64,000 nt of DNA from JAFGAV01 sp041479055 (GCA_963702835.1 OY969762.1:2790001-2854000); one strand, 5' to 3'; shown: positions 8,919-18,067, counted from the stretch's first letter. The notes: generated by a model from the letters alone, not told the origin. Numbers and translations: made by a program.

Positions 8919-11135
8919 TTAGCGGCCGAGGAATTGTTTGAACCAGAAATCGATATAACGGCGGTTGGAGTATTCCCGCTTGGGGCCCAGGAAGCCGTGC
9001 CGCTGCTTGGGGTAGAGCCTGAAGCCAAAGTCCTTGTTCAGGTCCATCAGACGGTCGATGAACTGGACGCTGTTCTGGAGGTGGACATTGTCGTCGATCT
9101 CGCCGTGTTCGATAAACAGGATGCCCTTGAGCTGGGGGGCGTAGGTCAGGACCGAGCCGGCTTCATAGCCTTCCTTGTTTTCCGCCGGCGTGTCCATGAA
9201 GCGCTCGGTGTATACGGAATCGTACAGCCTCCAGTCAATGACCGAAGACCGGGCGAAGCCGTGGGTGAAATAATCGGCGGCCGCGGTCAAGGCCAGACAG
9301 GTGGAGTACCCGCCGTAGCTGCCTCCGCTGATGCCGACCTTGGCCGGGTCAATGAAGGGCTTGGCTCGCAGCCATTTCACCGCTTCGATCCAGTCGTTGA
9401 TCTCCCACTTGCCGAGATGACGGTGCATAAGGGCCACCCCCTTCTTGCCGTGGTGACCCGAGCCTCGATGGTCGACCATGATGGGGATGATCCCTTCCTG
9501 GGCCAGGTAGAAAGAAACCAGAGAGGGGAAGGCGTTGGCTACCCGGCCGTTCCACCAGCCCGGCGCCAGCATCGAGGGGCCTCCGTAGATCAGGAACAGG
9601 ATGGGATATTTCCGGGAGGGGTCGAAATCCGGCGGCAGGATCCATTCGGCGGGCAGGGACCAGCCGTCCGAAGTGGGAATGCTGAAAAGCTCGGCCCGCC
9701 CCAGAGCGTATTCTTCCAGTTCCGCGCTCCGGGTCTCGAAGAGCGTTCGGACGAGTTTGCCGTCGCCGCGGTCAAGGTCCAGCCGGGCGGGCGAGGTCAG
9801 GCTCGAATAGATGTCGAGGAAGAAGCTCCCCCCAGGCGATATTTGAACCCGGTGCGTGCCGGGATCCCGGGTCAGCTTCTCCAGGTTTGTCCCGTCCAGC
9901 CGGACACGGTAGAGGTGGGTTTCGGTGGTGGGATCCTTCTTGGCCGTAAAATAGACCCATTTTGTTTTTTCGTTCACAGCATTGATTTCTCTGGCCGCCC
10001 AATCCCCCGAGGTGAGCTGTTTGATGAGCCGGCCGTCCAGGCCGTAGAGATAGAGGTGGCTCCAGCCGCTCTTATCGCTCCGCACCAGGAAGCCGCTCCC
10101 GTCCTTGAGAAAAATGAGGTCCTCGAAGAATTCCACCCAAGCCGGCTGCCGCTCGTCGTAGAGCTCCGACTTTTTTCCGGTGGCCGGGTCGACAAGATAA
10201 ATCTTGAGGTTGTCCTGGCCGCGGTTCATCCACTGGACGGCCAGGCGCGAGGAGTCGGGCAGCCAGAAGGGCCAGGCCAGGTAGTGGTCGGCATTCTCGT
10301 CGAAGTCGGCCCAAACCACCTGCCCCCCGGCCGCCGGGGCTATGCCCAGCCGGACCTTGGGGTTGGGGTCGCCGGCCTTGGGATAGCGCTGCCCTTCCAA
10401 CCGGCCGTGCTGACCCTCGGCAGCGGTGATGGGAAATTCAGGGACGGGCCCGTCATCGAAACGGATAAACGCTATTTTTTGACTGTCCGGAGCCCACCAA
10501 AAGGCGGCGTAGTGGGATTCGCGTTCCAGTATCTCTTCATAATAGACCCAGGAGGCATATCCGTTCATGATGAGGTCGGAGCCGTCGAAGGTCAGCCGCA
10601 CTTCTTTTCCGTCGGCCGTAGAGACGGTATAGAGGTCGTTCTGGCGGGTGAAGGCCACCCGTCGGCCGTCGGGGGATAAGCGAGGGTTCATTTCCGGATC
10701 GGGGTCATGGGTGAGCTGGACAAGCCGCCCTTCCTTGAGCTGAAGAAAATAGAGGTCATCCTTGTAGTTGTAGAGCAGGCCGCTCCAGTCCGCCGTCTCG
10801 CCCAGGTGGGCCGCGGCCGGAAAGCCGGTCGGCACCTTGCCCTTGAGGAGGCCGTAGTCCAGGAATATCTGCTTCTCCCCCGTCGCGGCCTTGACTTTAT
10901 AGAGGACCGTCGCTTTGGTCGCTTCATCCGTCCCGGGCATGAGGTAGTGCTCGCTGTCGAGCCAGCCTCGCAGGGGTGGGATGGGTTTCAAGAGCTGCGG
11001 CCCTTTGTTCAGATAGACTTGATCGTAGGTCAGTTTCTTGGCGGGTTTCTGGGCAGGAAACAGCCCTGTCGCAAAATAAACCGATAGGAGTGCCGCCCAT
11101 AGGAAGCTCAGGAAAACACGCTTGCCTGTCCTCAT
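8919..11135 (-). CDS. S9-family prolyl oligopeptidase / dipeptidyl-peptidase IV-like, exported
   Basis: This 738-residue serine peptidase starts with a signal peptide (about 1-28). A DPP-IV N-terminal beta-propeller follows (about 90-450, including LTHDPDPEMNPRLSPDG), then the alpha/beta-hydrolase domain. The catalytic serine is in GGSYGGYS, the aspartate in GEIDDNV and the histidine in KQRHGFLGP. The YYEEI segment of the propeller resembles the glutamate pair that binds the substrate amino terminus in DPP-IV. It probably trims peptides outside the cytoplasm, which suits a peptide-fermenting lifestyle. Monocistronic. Confidence 0.92.
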   Translation of the reverse strand: MRTGKRVFLSFLWAALLSVYFATGLFPAQKPAKKLTYDQVYLNKGPQLLKPIPPLRGWLDSEHYLMPGTDEATKATVLYKVKAATGEKQIFLDYGLLKGKVPTGFPAAAHLGETADWSGLLYNYKDDLYFLQLKEGRLVQLTHDPDPEMNPRLSPDGRRVAFTRQNDLYTVSTADGKEVRLTFDGSDLIMNGYASWVYYEEILERESHYAAFWWAPDSQKIAFIRFDDGPVPEFPITAAEGQHGRLEGQRYPKAGDPNPKVRLGIAPAAGGQVVWADFDENADHYLAWPFWLPDSSRLAVQWMNRGQDNLKIYLVDPATGKKSELYDERQPAWVEFFEDLIFLKDGSGFLVRSDKSGWSHLYLYGLDGRLIKQLTSGDWAAREINAVNEKTKWVYFTAKKDPTTETHLYRVRLDGTNLEKLTRDPGTHRVQISPGGSFFLDIYSSLTSPARLDLDRGDGKLVRTLFETRSAELEEYALGRAELFSIPTSDGWSLPAEWILPPDFDPSRKYPILFLIYGGPSMLAPGWWNGRVANAFPSLVSFYLAQEGIIPIMVDHRGSGHHGKKGVALMHRHLGKWEINDWIEAVKWLRAKPFIDPAKVGISGGSYGGYSTCLALTAAADYFTHGFARSSVIDWRLYDSVYTERFMDTPAENKEGYEAGSVLTYAPQLKGILFIEHGEIDDNVHLQNSVQFIDRLMDLNKDFGFRLYPKQRHGFLGPKREYSNRRYIDFWFKQFLGR

Positions 11136-11226
11136 ACGTCCTCCTTCCCTGAGAACTCATGCTTGTTGACTTTATTGTATGCAAGTATCTCCGAACACAT
11201 AGCAACCACAGTTGAGAGGCGGGAAA

Positions 11227-11426
11227 CGGCTTGGGTATTGGCCGGAGCGAGCATCAGGCCGGATTTAGCCCTGGCGAAGCGCTCTTCGAGGATTTCCGGC
11301 ATTCTTTTTGCCGGCCGGCGAGCATGTTTGAGCCTTCCGAAGGAGGGCGAGTTGCGCAGCCCCCGAGAAGAGCGCAAGAAAGGGCGTAAAAAATCCGGCC
11401 AGCGAGCGAGGTCAATACCCAAGCCG
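11227..11426. repeat. About 200-bp element bounded by perfect 14-bp inverted repeats
   Basis: CGGCTTGGGTATTG at 11227-11240 pairs perfectly with CAATACCCAAGCCG at 11413-11426. Inside, further segments pair imperfectly: GGCCGGATTT near 11258 with AAAAATCCGGCC near 11390, and GCGCTCTTC near 11279 with GAAGAGCGC near 11368. The whole block could fold as one long hairpin. It lies between the S9 peptidase and the HEAT/propeller gene, and the 385-bp gap holds nothing else convincing. ORFs of about 105 codons cross it on both strands but look like by-products of the symmetry. It could be a MITE or a structured RNA. Confidence 0.65.
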
Positions 11427-11521
11427 CATGATCCCTTATTTATTAAAAAGAGATACTTCCTCATGGGGTTGGTTCTTTTATAGCATATTAAACGTATTTT
11501 TTCCCAAGAGAGGCGCCGGCT

Positions 11522-14500
11522 TCAGGGAATAGCGGAGGGCCAGGCCGAGCGGACGGCCAGCTTGCTGAGCTCGGTCCGCACATAAAACTCCGTCCCCCAG
11601 ATGCGCAGCGTCGGCTGTCCGTTTTCCTCCAGGCCGCAGCTCACGATCTGCGGACCCATGGTCAGACAATCTTTGACGCCCCGAGCCTGGCCGGCCAGGC
11701 CGCTGGCCGAGAATGTCCCCTGTGCGAGCTCGATGATGAAGAGGTTTGGGCCGGGCAGGGGGGCCGGCTTCTCGGGCCCGGATAAGCCGGCGATGAGGCG
11801 GCCGTCGAAATAAACGCTGACGCTTGACAGGCGGCCCTGGCCCGGCAGGGTTATGAGGCTGGATGTCCGGTTCTCCAGGTCGAGGATGTGGATCAGGGAA
11901 CCCGGCCCGAGGCCTGGCTCCGGAGGGGGCTGGCTGACCAGAAGGATTTTGTCCCGGAGATAGGGTTTGATCAAGGTGATTGTCCGGCCGGGAAATTCCA
12001 GAATTTCCGTCCGGCCCGATTCCGGGTCGAGCCTCAGGAAGAGACCATCGGCCGTGGCCGCGCAAAGGCGGCCCCCGTGGTCGGCGGCCAGTGCCGTAAT
12101 GCTCTGAAGACCGGCCCGGAATTGTCGAGCTCTCTTCCCGGCCAGGTCCCAAACGACGACCGACCCGTCCCGGTGCCCGGTGAAGAGCAGTTCCTGGCCG
12201 AAGGACCCGATGGCGCTGGCCCCGGCGGGCCGGCGGCCCAGCCGGGTCGTTTCATTCCGCTCGAAAGAAATTTCGACTAGCCCGCTGTCCTGGGCCAGGA
12301 CATAGAGGTCGCGGCCCATCAAGGTCAAACCCTGCATCCTCTCCAGCCGGGTTTGGAAAAGGCGATTGTCGATAAAGCTGAGGACAAAGACCCGTCCGTC
12401 CTCCGTCGTGCCGGCTACCTGATTCCGGGCATAGAAGCGCAAACGGTCGGCGGCCAGGTCGTCGAGGTCGAACGTCTGGAGCAGGTTGGGTTCGGCCTCC
12501 GCCTCCTCATTCAAGCGGGCCGGGCAGTGACGCTCCTCCGGCCGGAAGCCTTGAGGCGGGCCGGCCGTCCATTCAATGCTCTCCGGAGCCAGGATCTCCG
12601 TCCGAACGTTCAGGCCGGCGCTGAGGACCGCCGCCGTTTTTTTGTCCCTCTCGAAGGACCCCAGACGGATGAGGTCTCCCCAGGAATCTATCTTCTGCCG
12701 GTCGAAGAGCTCCAGGGTTTCTTCCCGGTCCAGGCGCGAACTGATAGAGTTGTCAAGATCGTAGAGGAGGACGATTCCCTCCCGGTAGAAGGGCGTGTCT
12801 TCCAGGATGGGCTCCTCCAGAAAGGCCAGATGGGTCTTGACGCTCTCCATGGCCATTTCCCGTTCCTCCAGGTTCAGCCGCCGGGTGGAAAACGTCGCCC
12901 GGAAAGTCACCTCCACGTCCAGGAAGCCTTTCCGGTAGAAGAAATCGATGACCCGCTGAAAATAATACTTATCCCGGCAGCCGTCGAGGATAATGAGCTT
13001 CTTGTCCCGGTTGTCCTGGAGGAGCTGATCGAGGAAAGCATCGGGATCGTCCTCCTCCTCGGACAGGGGATAATCATGGTAATAGGCCGGGTCGATGTTC
13101 TTCTTCAGCCAGCAGAGGCCCAGGATCCTGTTATAGACCTTCTGGCCGCTTTTGTTGTCCCGCATCAGGTAGAGGATGTCGTCGGGCCTCAAGTTGCCGA
13201 ACCCGCCGGCGATGGCCTGACAAAAATAAGTTTTGCCCGTGCCCGAGTCCCCGTTGACGGCCATGATCATTCGGCCCTTGGTCTGGATCAAGTAATGGAG
13301 AGTCTCCGACAGCTCATACAGGCCGCGCTGAGCGGGGAGGAGGCCCTGCAGGCTGACCGCGCCGGCATGATATAGGTATAAAGAATGGACGAATTCCGGC
13401 AGGCTGATCTGGCGCAGGGCGCTGACGGTCTCTTCGAAGACCTGTCGGTTCTTGGTTTTAAGCAGTTGGAGCAGGGCGATGACCACATCGGCATCCAGGC
13501 CGCCCAGCTTCTCCTTCTGGGCCCGGCCAATTTCGCCCAGCGTCCAGGCCAGGTAGGTCCGGATGGCCATTGAGGGATGGCCGGCATAGCGGGCCAGAGC
13601 GGGAATGGCCGGAAAGGAAGCCGGCCCGATTTTGCCCAGGGCCCAGATGGCCTCGATCTTCTGCTCCACCAGGGAACGGAGACAGTCCTGGCCCGCCCTC
13701 GGTTCGGCCGGCACCTCGTCGGCTTTTTCCAGGATGGCGGTCAAGAGGGGGACGGCCTTTTTCTCGCGGAGGCAGCCGAGGGTGTAGATGATGTTTTCCC
13801 TGAGCTTGGAACAGGACAGGGGAAACCGTTCCAGAGCGCCGAGCAGACCGAAGGTGGAGCGAGAGTCGCGCAGGATGCTGAGGACGACCGAAGCCGCGTA
13901 GGGGATGCCGGACTCGAGGCAGAGGCCGGAATCGGCCAGGAGCTTCAGGCAGGGCAGGAGCAGGGCCGGCGAAGTGTTGGTGACGATGCCCAGGGCCGGC
14001 TGGATTTTTTCCAGGATTTGCGCCGCCGCCTCATCCGCCCGCTGCGGCACCGACAGCTGGAGCTGCAAGCTCCTCAGCTCGCCGAAAAGCACGTCCTCCT
14101 CGGCGGCCAGCCGGACAATGGACTGGAAGAAGTCCGAGGAGGCTGAGCCGGCGCGGGGCAAAAGGCCGAGAAGCCTGGACCGGCCTTCCTGACCCACCAG
14201 GCGATCCTGGTCCGCTTCCTCTTGGTTCCGGCGGGTCAGCGACTCCTGCTTCCGCCTTTTCCCTTCTATGCTCCACGAAGGAACGGCCTGTTCACTATTG
14301 AGACGGAGCGCCTCCCCTTTGAGAAGCCGGGCCAGGCCGCGGATAAATCCAAGTCCGATGTTTTGATCGGGGGGAGTTTGGGCCAAGGCCAATATGTCCG
14401 GCCAGGCCTCCCGGCGGAGGAACGGCAGAAAAGCCTCGGCCTGGAGAACAGACCGGGCTTCCGGGTTCATCTGATGCAACCGAAATAGAAGCTCATGGAC

Positions 14501-14650
14501 GATCCTGTCCTCAAGCGTCGAGGGCTCCGCCCGCCATTGTCCCGTCCGGTCGGGAGTGGAGGTTGTTTTGGGGTCGAACTCCCGGAGCAGTCTACGGACG
14601 GCCTCTTCCAGGTCTTGCGGTGAGGGGAGTTCCGGGCGGCTGCGGTCCAT
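11522..14650 (-). CDS. HEAT-repeat / P-loop kinase-like / beta-propeller multidomain protein
   Basis: This 1042-residue cytoplasmic protein has no signal peptide or membrane segment. Residues about 60-450 are helical with HEAT-like units (AIWALGKIGPASFPAIPALA; LAWTLGEIG). A nucleotide-binding domain follows at about 455-690, with Walker A GDSGTGKT (467-474) and a Walker B-like KLIILDG (551-557); its order recalls the uridine kinase / phosphoribulokinase group. Residues about 715-1040 form a WD40-like propeller (TGHRDGSVVVWDLAGK). I know no named family with this combination. It follows the receiver-GcvH gene by 22 bases and ends the kinase operon, so it may be the output or scaffold of that pathway. 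Function unknown. Confidence 0.8.
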   Translation of the reverse strand: MDRSRPELPSPQDLEEAVRRLLREFDPKTTSTPDRTGQWRAEPSTLEDRIVHELLFRLHQMNPEARSVLQAEAFLPFLRREAWPDILALAQTPPDQNIGLGFIRGLARLLKGEALRLNSEQAVPSWSIEGKRRKQESLTRRNQEEADQDRLVGQEGRSRLLGLLPRAGSASSDFFQSIVRLAAEEDVLFGELRSLQLQLSVPQRADEAAAQILEKIQPALGIVTNTSPALLLPCLKLLADSGLCLESGIPYAASVVLSILRDSRSTFGLLGALERFPLSCSKLRENIIYTLGCLREKKAVPLLTAILEKADEVPAEPRAGQDCLRSLVEQKIEAIWALGKIGPASFPAIPALARYAGHPSMAIRTYLAWTLGEIGRAQKEKLGGLDADVVIALLQLLKTKNRQVFEETVSALRQISLPEFVHSLYLYHAGAVSLQGLLPAQRGLYELSETLHYLIQTKGRMIMAVNGDSGTGKTYFCQAIAGGFGNLRPDDILYLMRDNKSGQKVYNRILGLCWLKKNIDPAYYHDYPLSEEEDDPDAFLDQLLQDNRDKKLIILDGCRDKYYFQRVIDFFYRKGFLDVEVTFRATFSTRRLNLEEREMAMESVKTHLAFLEEPILEDTPFYREGIVLLYDLDNSISSRLDREETLELFDRQKIDSWGDLIRLGSFERDKKTAAVLSAGLNVRTEILAPESIEWTAGPPQGFRPEERHCPARLNEEAEAEPNLLQTFDLDDLAADRLRFYARNQVAGTTEDGRVFVLSFIDNRLFQTRLERMQGLTLMGRDLYVLAQDSGLVEISFERNETTRLGRRPAGASAIGSFGQELLFTGHRDGSVVVWDLAGKRARQFRAGLQSITALAADHGGRLCAATADGLFLRLDPESGRTEILEFPGRTITLIKPYLRDKILLVSQPPPEPGLGPGSLIHILDLENRTSSLITLPGQGRLSSVSVYFDGRLIAGLSGPEKPAPLPGPNLFIIELAQGTFSASGLAGQARGVKDCLTMGPQIVSCGLEENGQPTLRIWGTEFYVRTELSKLAVRSAWPSAIP

Positions 14651-14672
14651 AGGCTTCAGCGGGCGGGCTCAG

Positions 14673-15440
14673 TTACTTGGACAGGATCAGCCCCGTGGTG
14701 TCCTCCTCCAGGTTGGAGGTTTCCAGCCGGAACAGCCAGCCTTTCTGGTAGGGGGAACTCTTCAACAGGCCGGGCTCATCCTTGAGCTTGATGTTGACCT
14801 CGACCACCCGGCCTCCCGCCGGAGACCAGATGCGGTGGACGAGACCTTCTTCGTCGATGATCTTGCTGCACAGGTCGCCCTGGGCGATGAAGGTGCCTTT
14901 CTCCGGCAGCTCCACCTGCTTGAACGAGGTCAAGGGCTGGATGAACTCATGGACGATGCCCACCACGGCGATGCTGCCCTTTTCCAGCTTCAGCCAGGTG
15001 TGGCCCAGCATGTAGAACAACCCGCTGGGCATTTTGATCTGCTCGGCCTGTTTGTCCTTGATCCCCGTTTTCTTGTAGGCCCGCCCCACCAGGCTGCGCA
15101 GCTCGGCCGGGGTGAAGGGTTTGGGCAGGTAATCGAAGGCGCCCAGTTTGATGGCCTGGACGGCGGTCTTGATGGTGGGGTAACCCGTGATCATGATGAC
15201 GTTTACCTCGGGGCGTCTGGCCTTGAGGCGTTCCACGAGGTTCAGCCCGCTGAGGCCGGGCATCATCAGGTCGGTAATAACGATGGGATAGGCCGCCTCC
15301 TCGTCCTTCTTCAAAGCCTCCTCCCCGCTCAAGGCCGTGTCCACTTCGTATTCGTCGCTCAGGATGGCCTGGCGGATGCTCTTGCAGACCGTGATTTCGT
15401 CGTCCACCACCAGGATTTTGACTTTCTTAGGATTGATCAT
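14673..15440 (-). CDS. Response regulator: receiver domain fused to GcvH-like domain lacking the lipoyl lysine
   Basis: Residues 1-125 are a receiver domain: acidic pocket VVDDE, phospho-acceptor Asp57 in ITDLMMPG and conserved Lys107 in LPKPFTP. Residues about 138-245 match glycine-cleavage H protein: GHTWLKLEKG, VVGIVHEF, VELPEKGT, IWSPAGGRVVEVN and PYQKGWLFRLE. In H proteins a lysine of ESVKA carries lipoate; the aligned stretch here is DEEGLVHRIWSP, with Gly199 at that position, so lipoylation looks impossible. The domain is probably a protein-interaction or sensory output module. There is no DNA-binding domain. The gene lies between the cognate kinase and the HEAT/propeller gene. Confidence 0.88.
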   Translation of the reverse strand: MINPKKVKILVVDDEITVCKSIRQAILSDEYEVDTALSGEEALKKDEEAAYPIVITDLMMPGLSGLNLVERLKARRPEVNVIMITGYPTIKTAVQAIKLGAFDYLPKPFTPAELRSLVGRAYKKTGIKDKQAEQIKMPSGLFYMLGHTWLKLEKGSIAVVGIVHEFIQPLTSFKQVELPEKGTFIAQGDLCSKIIDEEGLVHRIWSPAGGRVVEVNIKLKDEPGLLKSSPYQKGWLFRLETSNLEEDTTGLILSK

Positions 15441-15468
15441 GAAGGCCTCCTTATCGATCTATCAATAT

Positions 15469-17466
15469 TTAAGAATGCGCTTGGTCTTCGACCGGCAGCC
15501 GGACGATGAACGTGGCCCCGTGGCCGGGTTCGCTCTCGACGGTGATGGCGCCCAGATGACCCTGGACGATGCCGTAGCAGACAGCCAGGCCCAAACCCAA
15601 ACCCGAGCTTTTGGTGCTGAAGAAAGGGTCGAACAACTTGTTCAGAATCTCCCGCGGGACGCCCGGGCCGGTGTCGGTGAAGCGGACCTCGATGGCGCGG
15701 CCGTCGGCCGCCAGCCGGGAGGTAATCATCAGCGTGCCGCCCTTGGCCATGGCCTCGGCGGCGTTGATCATCAGGTTCCAGAAGACCTGCTGGATTTTAG
15801 CCCGGTCCAGGGAGAGGGGCGGCAGATCCTCCTGCAGCTGCCGAATGATGATGATGTTCTGGAAGGCGGCCTGGTTCTCCAGGAGCTGGACGGTCCTGTC
15901 CAGCAGGGAATTGATGTCGGCCCGGACCTTTTGGGGCGGGCTCTGCCGGGCAAACTCCAACAGCCCCTTGACAATGTGCGAGCAACGGGTGGTCTCGTCG
16001 GCGATCAAGGTCAGACTCTCGGTGTAGGGGCTGGAGGGCTCTAACTTTTCCAGCATGAGATGGGTGTTGAGCAGGATGGAGGTCAGCGGGTTGTTGATTT
16101 CATGGGCCACGCCGGCGGCCATTTTGCCCATGCTGGCCAGTTTCTCCGACTGGACCAGAAAATCCTGCATCTTGCGCAGCTCCTCGCTCCTTTCCTCCAC
16201 CCGCTTTTCCAGGGTCCGGGTCCACTGCAGCAGGCCGTCGTTGGCCTCCTTGAGCTTGTCGGTCATGCGATTGAAGGACAGGGCCAGCTGGCCGATCTCG
16301 TCCTGGGCCTGGCGGGCCACTTTGTGGTCCAGGTCTCCCTGGGCGATCCTCTGGGTGGCGGTGACCATCCGCCTCAGCGGCTTGATCATGGAGGTGGTGA
16401 TCATATAGAGCAGAACCAGGAGCAGTATGGTGCACAGCACGGCCAGGCCGGTGAAGGTCAACATAACCCGGTTGCGCAGGTCGATGTAAGGCTTCTCCAG
16501 CATGCCCACGTAGAGCATGCCGACGATACGCCCGTCGAGGTCGCGGATCGGCTCGTAAGCGGTGATGTACCAGTGACTGACGACGAAGGCCCGGCCGATC
16601 CAGGGATTCCCCTCCTGGAGGACGGTCCGGTAGACCTCCTGGGAGACCCGGGTGCCCACCGCCCGTTGGCCGCGCTCGTCGGTGACGTTGGTCGAAATGC
16701 GCAGGTCGTTCTGGAAGATGGTCACCGTCCCGATCTCCTTGCCCTTATAGCGCTCGCCCTTGAAGACGATATCCTTGACCCGGTCCACGATGTCGTAGTT
16801 TCTGTTGAGGAGGATGCCGCCGACCATGGCCCCCAGCAGGGTTCCGTCCCGGTCCACGATGGGCGCGGCCGCCTTGAGCATGAGGCCGTTTTCCTCGCGG
16901 AATTCGGGCCGGGGGATGGCTTTGGGCGTGGGCTTGACGGCCAGCTCCGCTCGCCGGGCCAGGTCTTCGCCCTCTTGGAGCAGCTCCCTTCGCGGCACGA
17001 TCTCCGTGCCGACGACCGTGGCCCGGCGCAGGGCTCGCCGAATCAGGGGGTCGAGCGACTGGTCGTCGCCGAAAACGCCCGGGTTGCGGAGACGGAGGAC
17101 GACCCGGCCCGCCGCATCGGTCAGGGTCAGGATATCCAGGCCGAACTCAGCCCTGATGCGGAACAGGGCTGCCTCCAGCGCCTTCCGGTCGCCGGCGCGC
17201 AGGGCCCGCTCCACGGATTCCCGGCCGGAGTTGAGGCGGACGATATCCCGGATGTCGTTGAGCTTTTCATTGTAGACCATCCAGGCCGAGGACAGGTCGT
17301 GGTGGACCTTGGCCTGGGCCAGGTCGAAGATCGTTCGGTGTTCAAGCCGGATGCCGAAAAAAAGCGAGACGATCCCGCCGAAGGTGAAGACCGCCATGAA
17401 GCTGAGGAAAAATTTCACCCGCAGCGGCTGGTCCAAAAATTTCTGTCCAATATTTGGGAGTCTCAT
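15469..17466 (-). CDS. Membrane sensor histidine kinase (Cache-HAMP-HisKA-HATPase)
   Basis: This 665-residue kinase has a membrane helix at about 12-35, a periplasmic double-Cache-like sensor region to about 310, a second helix (about 312-335) and a HAMP domain. The H-box GVAHEINNPLTSI (about 430) and the N, G1 and G2 ATP-binding boxes (NAAEAMAKGG, DTGPGVP, GLGLGLAV) follow. It resembles the kinase at 35959-37947 along its whole length, including the sensor motifs GTVTIFQNDLRISTNV and VGMLEKPYID, so both may sense a similar ligand. It is the first gene of the operon with the receiver-GcvH protein, its likely partner. Its promoter region is shared with the divergent rrf2 gene. Confidence 0.93.
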   Translation of the reverse strand: MRLPNIGQKFLDQPLRVKFFLSFMAVFTFGGIVSLFFGIRLEHRTIFDLAQAKVHHDLSSAWMVYNEKLNDIRDIVRLNSGRESVERALRAGDRKALEAALFRIRAEFGLDILTLTDAAGRVVLRLRNPGVFGDDQSLDPLIRRALRRATVVGTEIVPRRELLQEGEDLARRAELAVKPTPKAIPRPEFREENGLMLKAAAPIVDRDGTLLGAMVGGILLNRNYDIVDRVKDIVFKGERYKGKEIGTVTIFQNDLRISTNVTDERGQRAVGTRVSQEVYRTVLQEGNPWIGRAFVVSHWYITAYEPIRDLDGRIVGMLYVGMLEKPYIDLRNRVMLTFTGLAVLCTILLLVLLYMITTSMIKPLRRMVTATQRIAQGDLDHKVARQAQDEIGQLALSFNRMTDKLKEANDGLLQWTRTLEKRVEERSEELRKMQDFLVQSEKLASMGKMAAGVAHEINNPLTSILLNTHLMLEKLEPSSPYTESLTLIADETTRCSHIVKGLLEFARQSPPQKVRADINSLLDRTVQLLENQAAFQNIIIIRQLQEDLPPLSLDRAKIQQVFWNLMINAAEAMAKGGTLMITSRLAADGRAIEVRFTDTGPGVPREILNKLFDPFFSTKSSGLGLGLAVCYGIVQGHLGAITVESEPGHGATFIVRLPVEDQAHS

Positions 17467-17528
17467 TGTTCAAGACCCCCTAATATAGAACAATTGGCGG
17501 GTGGAGGGAAGTCCGCCCCAAAAAATGC

Positions 17529-17558
17529 TTGACAAAAGAAAAACCAGTATGATAGTTA
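17529..17558 (+). promoter_or_regulatory. Promoter of the Rrf2-family regulator gene
   Basis: TTGACA (17529-17534) is followed by the -10-like TAGTTA (17553-17558) at 18-bp spacing; ATAGTT at 17 bp is an equal choice. The Rrf2 operator overlaps the -10 side, as expected for autorepression. Confidence 0.5.
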
Positions 17559-17580
17559 GTCAATTGATATTGTCGAGTAT
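17556..17580. promoter_or_regulatory. IscR-like operator, copy 1 (autoregulatory)
   Basis: This 25-bp imperfect palindrome reads TTAGTCAATTGA then TATTGTCGAGTAT. It matches the type-1 IscR consensus as I recall it at 21 of 25 positions, with a perfect right half (GTCGAGTAT). It overlaps the rrf2 promoter and lies 76 bp from the divergent kinase start, so it could affect both. Confidence 0.6.
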
Positions 17581-17594
17581 TAAAGGATGACCCC

Positions 17595-18053
17595 ATGAGG
17601 CTATCGACCAAGGGCGAATATGCCAGCCGGGCCATGCTGGAGCTGTCCCTCCATTGGCCCCAGCGCTCTCTGCACATCCGCGACATTTCCTCCGCCCAGC
17701 ACATCCCGGAGAAGTTCCTGGCGCAGATCCTGCTCTTGCTGAAGCGGGCCGGCTATCTCCGCAGCCGAAAGGGGCCGAAGGGCGGGTACTTGCTGGCCAA
17801 ACCGCCCTCCCAGATTACGGTGGCCGAGGTCATCCGGGTTATGGACGGCCCCCTGGCGCCCATCGACTGCGTCTCGGTGACTGCCCATGAGGTCTGCCCC
17901 CTGGAGGGCTCCTGCGGCCTGCGCTGGCTGTGGAAGGATGTGCGGGACTCCGTGGCCCGCATCCTGGAGAGGACGACTTTCGCTCAGGTGGCCCGCCGGG
18001 CCCGCCGGGCGCCCGCCGCCGGGGGCCGCCGGTCCCGCCCCGGGCCGCGTTAG
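17595..18053 (+). CDS. Rrf2/IscR-family transcriptional regulator, probable Fe-S sensor
   Basis: This 152-residue regulator starts RLSTKGEYASRAML, the classic Rrf2 winged-helix opening; the recognition helix region is KFLAQILLLLKRAGYLRSRKGPKGGYLLA. The C-terminal part holds three cysteines in DCVSVTAHEVCPLEGSC (spacing C-x9-C-x5-C), close to the three cysteines that bind the cluster in IscR and related proteins. It is therefore likely to sense Fe-S status, redox or NO; the ligand is inferred. The tail after about 135 is Arg/Ala/Gly-rich. Matching operators lie before this gene and before the porin-Pst operon. Confidence 0.88.
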   Translation: MRLSTKGEYASRAMLELSLHWPQRSLHIRDISSAQHIPEKFLAQILLLLKRAGYLRSRKGPKGGYLLAKPPSQITVAEVIRVMDGPLAPIDCVSVTAHEVCPLEGSCGLRWLWKDVRDSVARILERTTFAQVARRARRAPAAGGRRSRPGPR

Positions 18054-18067
18054 TTTTTTTTGAACTA

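Noticed and set aside
8913..10679. Very long open frames opposite the S9 peptidase, and similar ones opposite the GDH, NuoF and kinase genes
   Set aside because: High-GC shadow frames: low-complexity Gly/Val/Arg composition, no motifs, and the opposite strand codes for recognised proteins.
11163..11483. Open frames of about 105 codons on both strands over the inverted-repeat element
   Set aside because: They follow from the symmetry of a GC-rich repeat, have no ribosome-binding site and show no protein-like features.
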